Below the pieces are notes generated by a model. It saw only the letters and a program-made list of their open reading frames with translations. It was not told the DNA's origin and did not search any database. 64,000 nucleotides of DNA from Rhodopseudomonas palustris (GTDB lineage: Bacteria; Pseudomonadota; Alphaproteobacteria; Rhizobiales; Xanthobacteraceae): positions 930,001 through 994,000 of the forward strand of contig NZ_CP041387.1 of assembly GCF_007005445.1 (NCBI RefSeq). The letters are read 5' to 3'. The position numbers and the translations under genes were made by a program. Positions within the stretch are counted from its first letter, which is position 1. Each line of letters opens with the position of its first letter. Positions 37,500 through 45,237 of this stretch are shown here, piece by piece.

Positions 37500-38306
37500 G
37501 TGACCGAGGCCTTGCTGGTCGATCATCGTGACGGTGTCGATTGGGTCACGCTCAATCGGCCGGACAGCCTCAATGCTCTCGATCCCGGCCTAATCGACGC
37601 ACTCAACGACTATTTTGGCCGCCTGCAGCGTGACCGCAAGACCCGCGTCGTGGTGCTGAAAGGCGCGGGCGCGAATTTCTGCGCCGGCCTCGATCTCAAA
37701 CATGCGATGGCGCGCCGCGCCGGTGAGAACGCAACGCCCGGCGTCACCGAGTCGCTGGATTCGCAGCGTCGGATTGCCGACATCGTGATGCTGATGCGCC
37801 GCTGCCCGCAGCCGATCATCTCGCTGATCCGCGGCGCCGCGGCCGGCGGCGGCTTTGCGCTGGCGCTGGCTTCCGACGTCCGCATCGCGGGGCGCAGCGC
37901 GCGGATGAACTGTGCCTTCATCAAACTCGGCCTCGGCGGTTGCGACATCGGTACCAGCTACTTTTTGCCGCGCCTCGTCGGCGTCTCGGTGGCGTCGGAG
38001 CTGATCCTGACCGGCCGCTTCATCGGCGCCGAACGCGCGCTGATGACCGGGCTCGTGTCCGAACTGGTGGAAGACGATCAACTCGAAGCCGCGGCGCAGC
38101 CGTTCGTCGATGCGATGATGGCGGCATCGCCGGTCGGTTTGCGGCTGTCGAAGGAGTGCCTCAACATGGCGGTGGATGCCGGCTCGATCGAGCAGGTGAT
38201 CGCAATGGAAGATCGCAACCAGGTGCTGTGTTCGCGCTCGGAGGATTTCAAGGAAGGCGTCGCCGCGTTCCTCGAGAAGCGCAAGCCGGTCTACGGCAAC
38301 CGCTGA
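37500..38306 (+). CDS. Crotonase-superfamily protein lacking both hydratase glutamates
   Basis: A 268-residue crotonase-fold protein. The oxyanion-hole segments are clear (GAGANFCAGLDLK and RGAAAGGGFALALASD). Aligned by eye with enoyl-CoA hydratase, the two catalytic Glu positions hold Ala (GGGFA) and Phe (NCAF), so ordinary hydration of a double bond is unlikely. An Asp in LGLGGCDIGTSYFLPRLVG could serve another crotonase reaction such as isomerisation or hydrolysis. GTG at 37500 follows GGGAG. It sits between the dehydrogenase and the ligase in one direction, so an acyl-CoA substrate is likely. Confidence 0.85.
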   Translation: MTEALLVDHRDGVDWVTLNRPDSLNALDPGLIDALNDYFGRLQRDRKTRVVVLKGAGANFCAGLDLKHAMARRAGENATPGVTESLDSQRRIADIVMLMRRCPQPIISLIRGAAAGGGFALALASDVRIAGRSARMNCAFIKLGLGGCDIGTSYFLPRLVGVSVASELILTGRFIGAERALMTGLVSELVEDDQLEAAAQPFVDAMMAASPVGLRLSKECLNMAVDAGSIEQVIAMEDRNQVLCSRSEDFKEGVAAFLEKRKPVYGNR

Positions 38307-38356
38307 CCCAATCAACGTTGGCCCGGCAAGAGGCCGAGAAAACGGGAGAACACCAG

Positions 38357-40231
38357 ATGACCGCCAGCGCAGCCGCAGTGCTGACCAAGCCGCCATTCCG
38401 CAAAGTGAACTGGCTGCCGCGCGAGATCGACGTCGATCGCCGCGAGGACGGCGTCATCGTGATGAAGTCGCGCTTCCCGCTGATGGATCACGATCCCAAC
38501 CTGCCGATGGCGCTGGCGAAGTGGGCCAAGCAGCGGCCGGATCATATCTGGCTGGCGCAGCGCAAGGGCGAGGCGCGGCAGTGGCGCAAGGTCAGCTACG
38601 CCGAGGCGAAGCGCATCGTCGATGGTCTCACCCAAGCGCTGCTCGACCTGAAGCTGCCGGAAGGCAGGCCGCTCACGGTGCTGTCGGGCAACTCGATCGA
38701 GCACGCGCTGATCATGATGGCGGCGATGCAGGCGCGGATTCCGACCGCGCCAGTGTCGCCGGCCTATTCGCTGATGAGCCACGATCACCTCAAGCTGAAG
38801 TACCTGTTCGATCTGGTGAAGCCGGCGGCCGTGATGGTGCAGAACGGTGCGCCATTCACAAAGGCACTGCACGCGCTCGACCTGAAGGACGTCCAGGTGA
38901 TCCACGTCGCCGATCCGGCGGACGGCATTGCCAGCATCGCGTTCGACGACATGGCGGCGACGCCGGTGACCGATCAGGTAGCGCAGTCGGTCGCGCAGAT
39001 CACGCCCGACACCGTCGCCAAGTTCCTGTTCACGTCCGGCTCGACCGGAATGCCGAAGGCGGTGATCAACACCCAGCGGATGATGTGCGCCAATGCTGCG
39101 ATGATGATGCAGGTGCGGCCGCGCGATCCGAATGGTCCGCCGCCGGTGCAGCTCGACTGGATGCCGTGGAATCACACCATGGGCGGCAACGCGGCGTTCA
39201 ACCCGCTCCTGATCGAAGGCGGCACGCTGTACATCGACGACGGCCGCCCGGTGCCCGGCCAGATCGAAGAGACGCTGCGTAACTTGCGCGAGATCTCGCC
39301 GACCTATTACGCCAACGTGCCGGCCGGCTATGCGGCGCTGGCGAGCGCGATGGAGAAGGACGATGCGCTGTGCCGGTCGTTCTTCAAGGACATGCAGCTG
39401 ATGGCCTATGGCGGTGCCCGGCTGCCCGACGATCTGTACGAGCGGATGCAGGCGCTGGCGGTGCGCGCCACCGGGCATCGGCTGGTGTTCTACACCGGCT
39501 GGGGCTCGACCGAGACCTCGCCGACCTCGACCGGGACCTATTGGGACACCGAGCGCGTCGGCCTGATTGGGCTGCCGTTCCCCGGCGTCGAACTGAAGAT
39601 GCTGCCGGTCGGCGACAAGTACGAATTGCGGCTGCGCGGCGTCAACGTGATGCCCGGCTATCACGGCCAGCCGGATCTGACCGAGAAGGCGTTCGACGAA
39701 GAGGGCTTCTACAAGATCGGCGACGCCGGCGTGTTCGTCGATCCGAACGATCCGGTGAAGGGCATCATCTTCGCCGGCCGTGTCGCCGAAGACTTCAAGC
39801 TGATGACCGGAACCTTCGTCCACGTCAGCACCGTGCGCACCGACGCGATCGCCGCGGCGAGCCCGGTGATCCAGGACGCACTCGTGGCGGGGCAGGATCG
39901 CGCCTACATCGGCCTCTTGGCCTGGCCGAACCTCAACGCCTGCCGGGTGATGATCGGTGATCCGAATGCGAGCTTCGAGGACGTGGTCAAGCATCCGGCG
40001 GTGATTGCCGCGCTGCGCGCCGGCCTGGAGAAGCACAACCGCGAAGTCGAAGGCGCCAGCTCGATGCGGATCGCGCGCGCGATGCTGATGGTCGAGCCGC
40101 CGTCGATCGACGGCAACGAACTCACCGACAAGGGCTACATCAACCAGCGCGCCGGCCTCGAACGCCGTGCCGCCCTGGTGGAGCGGCTGTACGCCGAGCA
40201 TCCGGATTCGGATGTGATGGTGCTGCAGTGA
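38357..40231 (+). CDS. Feruloyl-CoA-synthase-like acyl-CoA ligase
   Basis: A 624-residue AMP-forming ligase. Its length and text (VNWLPREIDVDRREDGVIV, SPAYSLMSHDHLKL, FLFTSGSTGMPKAVINTQRM, WMPWNHTMGGN, YTGWGSTETSPTSTGT) fit the feruloyl-CoA synthase group, which activates 4-hydroxycinnamic acids to CoA esters. Substrate range in this group is broad, and no hydratase-lyase or vanillin dehydrogenase lies nearby, so ferulate is not proven; another aromatic acid with a side chain is as likely. The start at 38357 follows GGGAGAA. A family A repeat separates it from the acyl-CoA dehydrogenases. Confidence 0.85.
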   Translation: MTASAAAVLTKPPFRKVNWLPREIDVDRREDGVIVMKSRFPLMDHDPNLPMALAKWAKQRPDHIWLAQRKGEARQWRKVSYAEAKRIVDGLTQALLDLKLPEGRPLTVLSGNSIEHALIMMAAMQARIPTAPVSPAYSLMSHDHLKLKYLFDLVKPAAVMVQNGAPFTKALHALDLKDVQVIHVADPADGIASIAFDDMAATPVTDQVAQSVAQITPDTVAKFLFTSGSTGMPKAVINTQRMMCANAAMMMQVRPRDPNGPPPVQLDWMPWNHTMGGNAAFNPLLIEGGTLYIDDGRPVPGQIEETLRNLREISPTYYANVPAGYAALASAMEKDDALCRSFFKDMQLMAYGGARLPDDLYERMQALAVRATGHRLVFYTGWGSTETSPTSTGTYWDTERVGLIGLPFPGVELKMLPVGDKYELRLRGVNVMPGYHGQPDLTEKAFDEEGFYKIGDAGVFVDPNDPVKGIIFAGRVAEDFKLMTGTFVHVSTVRTDAIAAASPVIQDALVAGQDRAYIGLLAWPNLNACRVMIGDPNASFEDVVKHPAVIAALRAGLEKHNREVEGASSMRIARAMLMVEPPSIDGNELTDKGYINQRAGLERRAALVERLYAEHPDSDVMVLQ

Positions 40232-40250
40232 GCGATGCGAACTTAACTCT

Positions 40251-40333
40251 CCGTCGTTCCGGGGCGCGCGCAGCGCGAAGCCGGAATCTCGAGATTCCGG
40301 GTTCTCGCCTGCCGGCGAGCCCCGGAATGACGG
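40251..40333. repeat. Palindromic repeat family A (short full copy)
   Basis: Outer arms GTTCCGGGGCGCGC and its complement end GAGCCCCGGAATGAC flank inner GCCGGAATCTC and GAGATTCCGGGTT. It lies between the ligase and acyl-CoA dehydrogenase genes. Confidence 0.88.
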
Positions 40334-40377
40334 TGAAGTCATTCAAGACCAACACCTAACAACAACGAGACGCGTCC

Positions 40378-41505
40378 ATGAATTTCGATTTCTCCGACGA
40401 CCAGAAGCAACTGCGCGATCAGGCGCGGCGGTTTCTTGCCGAGAAGTGCTCGCCGAAGGCGGTGCGTGCCGTGCTCGAAGGCAAGGCCGACTATGACCGC
40501 GAGCTGTGGAAGGGCCTCGCCGAGATGGGCTTTCTCGGTGTCGCGATTCCCGAGGAATACGGCGGGACCGGTGCGGGCCATCTCGAGCTCTGCGTGATCG
40601 CCGAGGAGCTCGGCCGCGCGCTGGCGCCGGTGCCGTTCTCCTCGACCGTGTATCTCGCCGCTGAGGCGCTGCTGCTGGCGGGTTCGGAAGAGCAGAAGCA
40701 GAAGTGGCTGCCGAAGATCTCGTCGGGCGAGGCGATCGGCACGCTGGCGCTGTTCGAAGGCACCGGCAAACCGTCACCGGCCGCCGTCAAGCTCGCGGTG
40801 TCGAACGGCACGCTCAGCGGCACCAAGAAGCCCGTCGCCGATGGCGCGATCGCCGACTTCGCGATCGTCGCGGCGCGTACCGGCAACAGCGGCCGCGACA
40901 CCGACGTCTCGCTGTTTCTGGTCGATCTGAAGGCCGGCGGCGTCACCGCCAAGGCGCTGCAGAATGTCGATCCGTCGCGCCAGCAGGCCGAACTGACGTT
41001 TGCCGGCGCCAAGGCCGAGCCGCTCGGCGCGGCGAACGAAGGCTGGAGCATCCTGTCGCGCGTGATGGACCGCGCCGCGGTGCTGGTCGCGTTCGAGCAG
41101 GTCGGCGGCGCCGACCGAGCGCTGGAGATGGGCCGCGACTACGCGCTCGACCGCATCGCGTTCGGCCGTCCGATCGGCTCGTTCCAGGCGGTCAAGCACA
41201 TCCTCGCCGACATGTACGTCTCGGCGACGCTGGCGCGCTCGAACTCGTATTACGGCGCCTGGGCGCTCTCGACCGATGCGGCCGAACTGCCCGAGGCCGC
41301 GGCCTCGGCGCGGATCAGCGCCACCCAGGCGTTCCAGCACTGCGCCAAGCAGAACATCCAGGTGCACGGCGGCATGGGCTTCACCTGGGAGTTCGACTGC
41401 CATCTGTACTATCGCCGTTCCAACGCGCTGGCACTCAGCCTCGGCAGCCAGTCGTATTGGGAAGATCAGTTGATCGATCGGATGCGCCAGAAGAACGCGG
41501 CGTAA
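40378..41505 (+). CDS. Acyl-CoA dehydrogenase, short form (375 aa)
   Basis: A flavoprotein-like acyl-CoA dehydrogenase starting MNFDFSDDQKQLRDQARRFL. N-terminal helices, a beta domain and a C-terminal helical domain are present. The C-terminus (HGGMGFTWEFDCHLYYRRS) lacks the xEGT catalytic motif of typical members. In heterotetrameric (alpha2-beta2) acyl-CoA dehydrogenases from steroid and aromatic side-chain degradation, one subunit looks like this, and its partner is encoded next door. The genes at 41642 and 43077 are the candidate partners (inference). Confidence 0.88.
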   Translation: MNFDFSDDQKQLRDQARRFLAEKCSPKAVRAVLEGKADYDRELWKGLAEMGFLGVAIPEEYGGTGAGHLELCVIAEELGRALAPVPFSSTVYLAAEALLLAGSEEQKQKWLPKISSGEAIGTLALFEGTGKPSPAAVKLAVSNGTLSGTKKPVADGAIADFAIVAARTGNSGRDTDVSLFLVDLKAGGVTAKALQNVDPSRQQAELTFAGAKAEPLGAANEGWSILSRVMDRAAVLVAFEQVGGADRALEMGRDYALDRIAFGRPIGSFQAVKHILADMYVSATLARSNSYYGAWALSTDAAELPEAAASARISATQAFQHCAKQNIQVHGGMGFTWEFDCHLYYRRSNALALSLGSQSYWEDQLIDRMRQKNAA

Positions 41506-41512
41506 CGCACGT

Positions 41513-41617
41513 GAACCTCATCCTGAGGAGCCCGGCGCAGCCGGGCGTCTCGAAGGATGAGGATGAACAGCTCATGGTTCGAGACGCGCGCGAGAGCGCG
41601 CTCCTCACCATGAGGGC
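41513..41617. repeat. Palindromic repeat family B (full copy)
   Basis: Hairpin pair CCTCATCCTGAGGAGCCCGG/CCGGGCGTCTCGAAGGATGAGG and CTCATGGTTCGAGACGCGCG/CGCGCTCCTCACCATGAGG, between two acyl-CoA dehydrogenase genes. Confidence 0.88.
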
Positions 41618-41641
41618 CCGTCAGGATAAAGGTTCGTATCG

Positions 41642-42889
41642 ATGAACTTCGACGATACCCCGCAGGAAGCCGAATTTCGCGCCAAGGCGCGCGCCTGGAT
41701 CGACGCCAACGCGCCGAAGCAATACGAGGACGAGCTGCGCAAGGCGTCGCTCGGCCGGGTGGTGCTGAAGGGCGCCAACATTCTCGAGGTCGCCAAGGCC
41801 TGGCAGAAGAAGAAGGCCGATGCCGGCTGGGCCGTTCCGCATTGGCCGAAGGAATATGGCGGCCGCGGCGCGTCGCCGATCGAGCGCGTGATCTGGCAGC
41901 AGGAAGAAGGCGTGTTCGGCAAGCTGACGGCGATGTTCATCATCGGCCAGGGCATGTGCGGCCCGACCATGATGGCCTACGCCTCGGAAGAACAGAAGCG
42001 GCACTACCTGCCGCCGCTCGGCTCCGGCGAGAAGGTCTGGTGCCAGTTGTTCTCCGAACCGGCCGGCGGCTCCGACGTCGCGGGTCTGCGAACGCGCGCC
42101 GAGAAGGATGGCGACGACTGGATCATCAACGGCCAGAAGATCTGGACCTCCGGCGCGCACTACTCGGACTACGGCATCCTGATCACCCGCACCGACCCGA
42201 CCGTGCCCAAGCACAAGGGTCTGACGATGTTCTTCCTCGACATGAAGAGCCCCGGCGTCGAGGTGCGGCCGATCAAGCAGGCCAACGGCAATTCCGACTT
42301 CAACGAGGTGTACTTCACCAACGTGCGGATTCCGGACAGCCAGCGCCTCGGCGCGGTCGGCGACGGCTGGAACGTATCGCTGACGACGCTGATGAACGAG
42401 CGGATGTCGATCGGCGCCAACGTCGCGACCGGCTTCCCGGAGCTGTTCGACTATTGCTCGTCGCTGACGCTCGACGGTGCGCCGGCGCTCGACGATCGCG
42501 CGGTGCGCAGCAAGCTCGCGAACTGGGCGGTGAAGGCCAGCGGCCTGCGCTACACCTCGTTCCGCTCGATCTCGGCGCTGTCGAAAGGCCAGCGCCCGGG
42601 GCCGGAGAACTCGATCGGCAAGCTGGTCGCCGGCAGCATGATCCAGGAAGTCGCGATGTACGCGCTCGATCTGCAGGGCGCCGCCGGCGTGCTGAGCGGG
42701 CCGGAGGACGCCGAAGTCGCCGGCCGTTTCCAGGCGATGCTGCTGCGTTCGCCGGCGACCCGCGTCGAAGGCGGCACCGACGAGATCCTGCGCAACATCA
42801 TCGCCGAACGCGTGCTAGGCCTGCCCGGTGACATCCGCGTCGACAAGGACGTGCCGTTCAACCAGATCCCGACCAAGGGGCGGGCATAG
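41642..42889 (+). CDS. Acyl-CoA dehydrogenase, tandem paralogue 1 (415 aa)
   Basis: An acyl-CoA dehydrogenase starting MNFDDTPQEAEFRAKARAWIDANAPKQ. Flavin-domain motifs WCQLFSEPAGGSDVAGLRTRA and WIINGQKIWTSGAHYSDYG are clear; the C-terminal GGTDEILRNIIAERVLGLPGDIRVDKD is typical of the FadE types of steroid and branched-acyl degradation. By reading, it is very close to the gene at 43077, with long identical runs in the middle and at the C-terminus, so the two are products of tandem duplication. The differences cluster in the N-terminal quarter and around residues 255-290, consistent with altered substrate choice. Confidence 0.92.
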   Translation: MNFDDTPQEAEFRAKARAWIDANAPKQYEDELRKASLGRVVLKGANILEVAKAWQKKKADAGWAVPHWPKEYGGRGASPIERVIWQQEEGVFGKLTAMFIIGQGMCGPTMMAYASEEQKRHYLPPLGSGEKVWCQLFSEPAGGSDVAGLRTRAEKDGDDWIINGQKIWTSGAHYSDYGILITRTDPTVPKHKGLTMFFLDMKSPGVEVRPIKQANGNSDFNEVYFTNVRIPDSQRLGAVGDGWNVSLTTLMNERMSIGANVATGFPELFDYCSSLTLDGAPALDDRAVRSKLANWAVKASGLRYTSFRSISALSKGQRPGPENSIGKLVAGSMIQEVAMYALDLQGAAGVLSGPEDAEVAGRFQAMLLRSPATRVEGGTDEILRNIIAERVLGLPGDIRVDKDVPFNQIPTKGRA

Positions 42890-42897
42890 CAAGATTT

Positions 42898-42980
42898 TAG
42901 GATGGGTTGAGCGCAGCGAAACCCATCGACCATCAGTGCGAGTGATCGATGGGTTTCGCAACGGCTCAACCTATCCTACG
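42898..42980. repeat. Palindromic repeat family C
   Basis: Outer arms TAGGATGGGTTGAGC and GGCTCAACCTATCCTA with inner GCGAAACCCATCGA and TCGATGGGTTTCGC form a long hairpin between the two paralogous acyl-CoA dehydrogenase genes. Such text is common in Bradyrhizobium-type genomes. Confidence 0.85.
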
Positions 42981-43000
42981 AACGAAGAACGAAACGAGTC

Positions 43001-43048
43001 TCTTGGTTCGAGACGCGCGCGATGCGCGCTCCTCACCATGAGGGCCGA
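43001..43048. repeat. Palindromic repeat family B (half copy)
   Basis: Half unit with CTTGGTTCGAGACGCGCGC and GCGCGCTCCTCACCATGAGG, directly after the family C element. Confidence 0.82.
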
Positions 43049-43076
43049 GACAAGAACAGACTGACGAGAGGCTGAG

Positions 43077-44321
43077 ATGAATTTCGACGATACCCCGCAG
43101 GAAGCCGAGTTTCGCGCTCACGCTCGCGCGTGGATCGACGCCAATGCGCCGAAGCAGTACGAGCAGGAACTGACCAAGTCCGGCCTCGGCCGCATCAGCC
43201 TGAAGAACGCCGACATCGTCGAGGTCGGCAAGGCGTGGCAGAAGAAGAAGGCCGAGGGTGGCTGGGCCTGTCTGACCTGGCCGAGCGAATATGGCGGCCG
43301 TGGCGCCACCCCGATCGAAAAAGTGATCTGGCAGCAGGAGGAGGGCGTCTACGGCAAGCTCACCCAGCCGTTCCAGATTGGTGAAGGCATGTGCGGCCCG
43401 ACCGTGATGGCCTATGGCAGCGAGGACGACAAACGCAAGTACTTGCCGAAACTGGCGTCGGGCGAGAACATCTGGTGCCAGTTGTTCTCCGAGCCGGCCG
43501 GCGGCTCCGACGTCGCGGGTCTGCGCACCCGCGCCGAGAAGGATGGCGACGACTGGATCATCAACGGCCAGAAGATCTGGACCTCCGGCGCGCACTATTC
43601 GGATTACGGCCTGCTGATCACCCGCACCGACCCGAATGTGCCCAAACACAAGGGCCTCACCATGTTCTTTCTGGACATGAAGAGCCCGGGTGTCGAGGTG
43701 AAGCCGATCAAGCAGGCCAACGGCATGCAGGAATTCAACGAGGTGTTCTTCACCAACGTGCGGATTCCGGACAGCCAGCGTCTCGGCGAAGTCGGCGACG
43801 GCTGGAACGTGTCGCTGACCACGCTGATGAACGAGCGCATGTCGATCGGCGCGCGCCTTGCCACCGGCTTCCCGGAGATTTTTGCGTTCTGCAACGATCT
43901 GGTCACGGAGAACGGCCCGGCGATCGACGACCCGGCGGTGCGCAGCAAGCTGGCGAACTGGGCCGTGAAGGCCAGCGGCCTGAAGTACACCTCGTATCGC
44001 TCGATCTCGGCGCTGTCGAAGGGCCAGCGCCCGGGCCCGGAGAACTCGATCGGCAAGCTGGTCGCCGGCCCGATGCTGCAGGACATCGCCGCGTTCGCGA
44101 TGGATTTGGAAGGCGCCGCGGGCGTGTTCACCGATCCGGCCGAGGCCGAAGCCGGCGGCAGCTTCCAGGCGATGCTGCTCGGTTCGCCGTCGATGCGGAT
44201 CGCCGGCGGCACCGACGAGATCCTGCGCAACATCATCGCCGAACGCGTGCTCGGCCTGCCCGGCGACATCCGGGTCGACAAGGACGTGCCGTTCAACAAG
44301 ATTCCGACCAAGGGGCGGTGA
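43077..44321 (+). CDS. Acyl-CoA dehydrogenase, tandem paralogue 2 (414 aa)
   Basis: A paralogue of the 41642 product: same start MNFDDTPQEAEFRA, same flavin-domain text WCQLFSEPAGGSDVAGLRTRA and same tail DIRVDKDVPFNKIPTKGR. It differs in the N-terminal region (TKSGLGRISLKNADIV) and around residues 260-290 (FCNDLVTENGPAI). It probably oxidises a related acyl-CoA. The residue aligned with the catalytic Glu of medium-chain dehydrogenase appears to be Gly within GGTDEI, so the base may lie elsewhere in the chain or in a partner subunit. A good ribosome site (GAGAGG) precedes the ATG. Confidence 0.92.
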   Translation: MNFDDTPQEAEFRAHARAWIDANAPKQYEQELTKSGLGRISLKNADIVEVGKAWQKKKAEGGWACLTWPSEYGGRGATPIEKVIWQQEEGVYGKLTQPFQIGEGMCGPTVMAYGSEDDKRKYLPKLASGENIWCQLFSEPAGGSDVAGLRTRAEKDGDDWIINGQKIWTSGAHYSDYGLLITRTDPNVPKHKGLTMFFLDMKSPGVEVKPIKQANGMQEFNEVFFTNVRIPDSQRLGEVGDGWNVSLTTLMNERMSIGARLATGFPEIFAFCNDLVTENGPAIDDPAVRSKLANWAVKASGLKYTSYRSISALSKGQRPGPENSIGKLVAGPMLQDIAAFAMDLEGAAGVFTDPAEAEAGGSFQAMLLGSPSMRIAGGTDEILRNIIAERVLGLPGDIRVDKDVPFNKIPTKGR

Positions 44322-44341
44322 GGCAATCATCAACCACGGCT

Positions 44342-44460
44342 GTCATTCCGGGGCGCGAGCAAAGCTCGCGAACCCGGAATCCCGAAGTTGTTCGATTGCC
44401 GGCGCCAAAGCGCGTTTCAGATTCCGGGTTCGCTCACTGTCGTGAGCGCCCCGGAATGAC
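44342..44460. repeat. Palindromic repeat family A (full copy)
   Basis: Begins GTCATTCCGGGGCGCGAGC and ends GAGCGCCCCGGAATGAC, with inner GAACCCGGAATC and GATTCCGGGTTCGC. It lies between acyl-CoA dehydrogenase and nitroreductase genes, about 0.7 kb from the copy split by the insertion element. Confidence 0.9.
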
Positions 44461-44483
44461 GACCATCGAGCAATGAGGCCATC

Positions 44484-45182
44484 ATGACCGACGCTGCCGC
44501 GACCACCGCCCCGATCGACGTCCTCGAAGACCTGATGGCCGCCCGGTTCTCGTGCCGGGCGTTCAAGCCCGATCCGGTGCCCCGCGAGGTCATCGAGCGT
44601 ATCCTCGGTGCGGCGCAGAAGACGGCGTCGTGGTGCAACAGCCAGCCGTGGCAGGTGGTGATCACCTCGGGCGAGGCGACGACGAGGTTTCGCGACGTGA
44701 TCTATTCTGCGGCCGCCAGCGGTGCGCCGATGTCGGGCGATTTCGAGTTTCCGCGCGAGTATCGCGGCGTCTATCTCGATCGCCGCCGCGAGAGCGGGTT
44801 CCAGCTCTACAACGCGGTCGGCATCGCCCGCGGCGACAAGGCCGCCGCCGCCCAGCAGGCACTGCAGAATTTCAACCTGTTCGGCGCGCCGCATGCTGCG
44901 ATCATCACCACCGACGAGGCGCTCGGCGTCTACGGCGCGGTCGATTGCGGCGGCTACGTCACCTCGTTCCTGCTCGCCGCACAGGCGCTCGGCATCGCCA
45001 CCGTGCCGCAGGCGGCGCTGGCGTTTCACGCCGGCGTGGTGCGCCAGCATTTCGGCCTTGGCGACGACCGCCGCGTCGTCTGCGGCATCTCGTTCGGCTA
45101 TGCCGACCCGGACCACAAGGCGAACTCGTATCGCACCAACCGCGCCGCGTTGGGTGAGGTCGCGACGTTCGTAGACAAGTAA
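44484..45182 (+). CDS. Nitroreductase-family flavoprotein
   Basis: A 232-residue FMN enzyme of the nitroreductase fold. The N-terminal RFSCRAFKPDPVP, GAAQKTASWCNSQPWQVVI and the late CGISFGYADPDHKANSYRTNR are the family's FMN- and substrate-binding segments. Members reduce nitro groups, quinones or enoates, and some act on aromatic CoA esters. Position at the end of the acyl-CoA gene row suggests a reduction step or redox housekeeping for the same pathway; the substrate is unknown. Confidence 0.88.
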   Translation: MTDAAATTAPIDVLEDLMAARFSCRAFKPDPVPREVIERILGAAQKTASWCNSQPWQVVITSGEATTRFRDVIYSAAASGAPMSGDFEFPREYRGVYLDRRRESGFQLYNAVGIARGDKAAAAQQALQNFNLFGAPHAAIITTDEALGVYGAVDCGGYVTSFLLAAQALGIATVPQAALAFHAGVVRQHFGLGDDRRVVCGISFGYADPDHKANSYRTNRAALGEVATFVDK

Positions 45183-45196
45183 CGGCCTCTCAACGA

Positions 45197-45234
45197 GTCA
45201 TTCCGGGGCGCTCGCGTTTAGCGAGCGAACCCGG
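45197..45234. repeat. Left half of a family A palindrome, cut by the IS
   Basis: Contains GTCATTCCGGGGCGCTCGC and GCGAGCGAACCCGG, then stops where intact copies continue AATC. The missing right half is at 46397-46436, on the other side of the insertion element. Confidence 0.85.
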
Positions 45235-45237
45235 CGA

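Noticed and set aside
38357..40231. Firm assignment of the ligase gene as fcs
   Set aside because: The group is broad, and the usual partners (hydratase-lyase, vanillin dehydrogenase) are absent, so no symbol is given.
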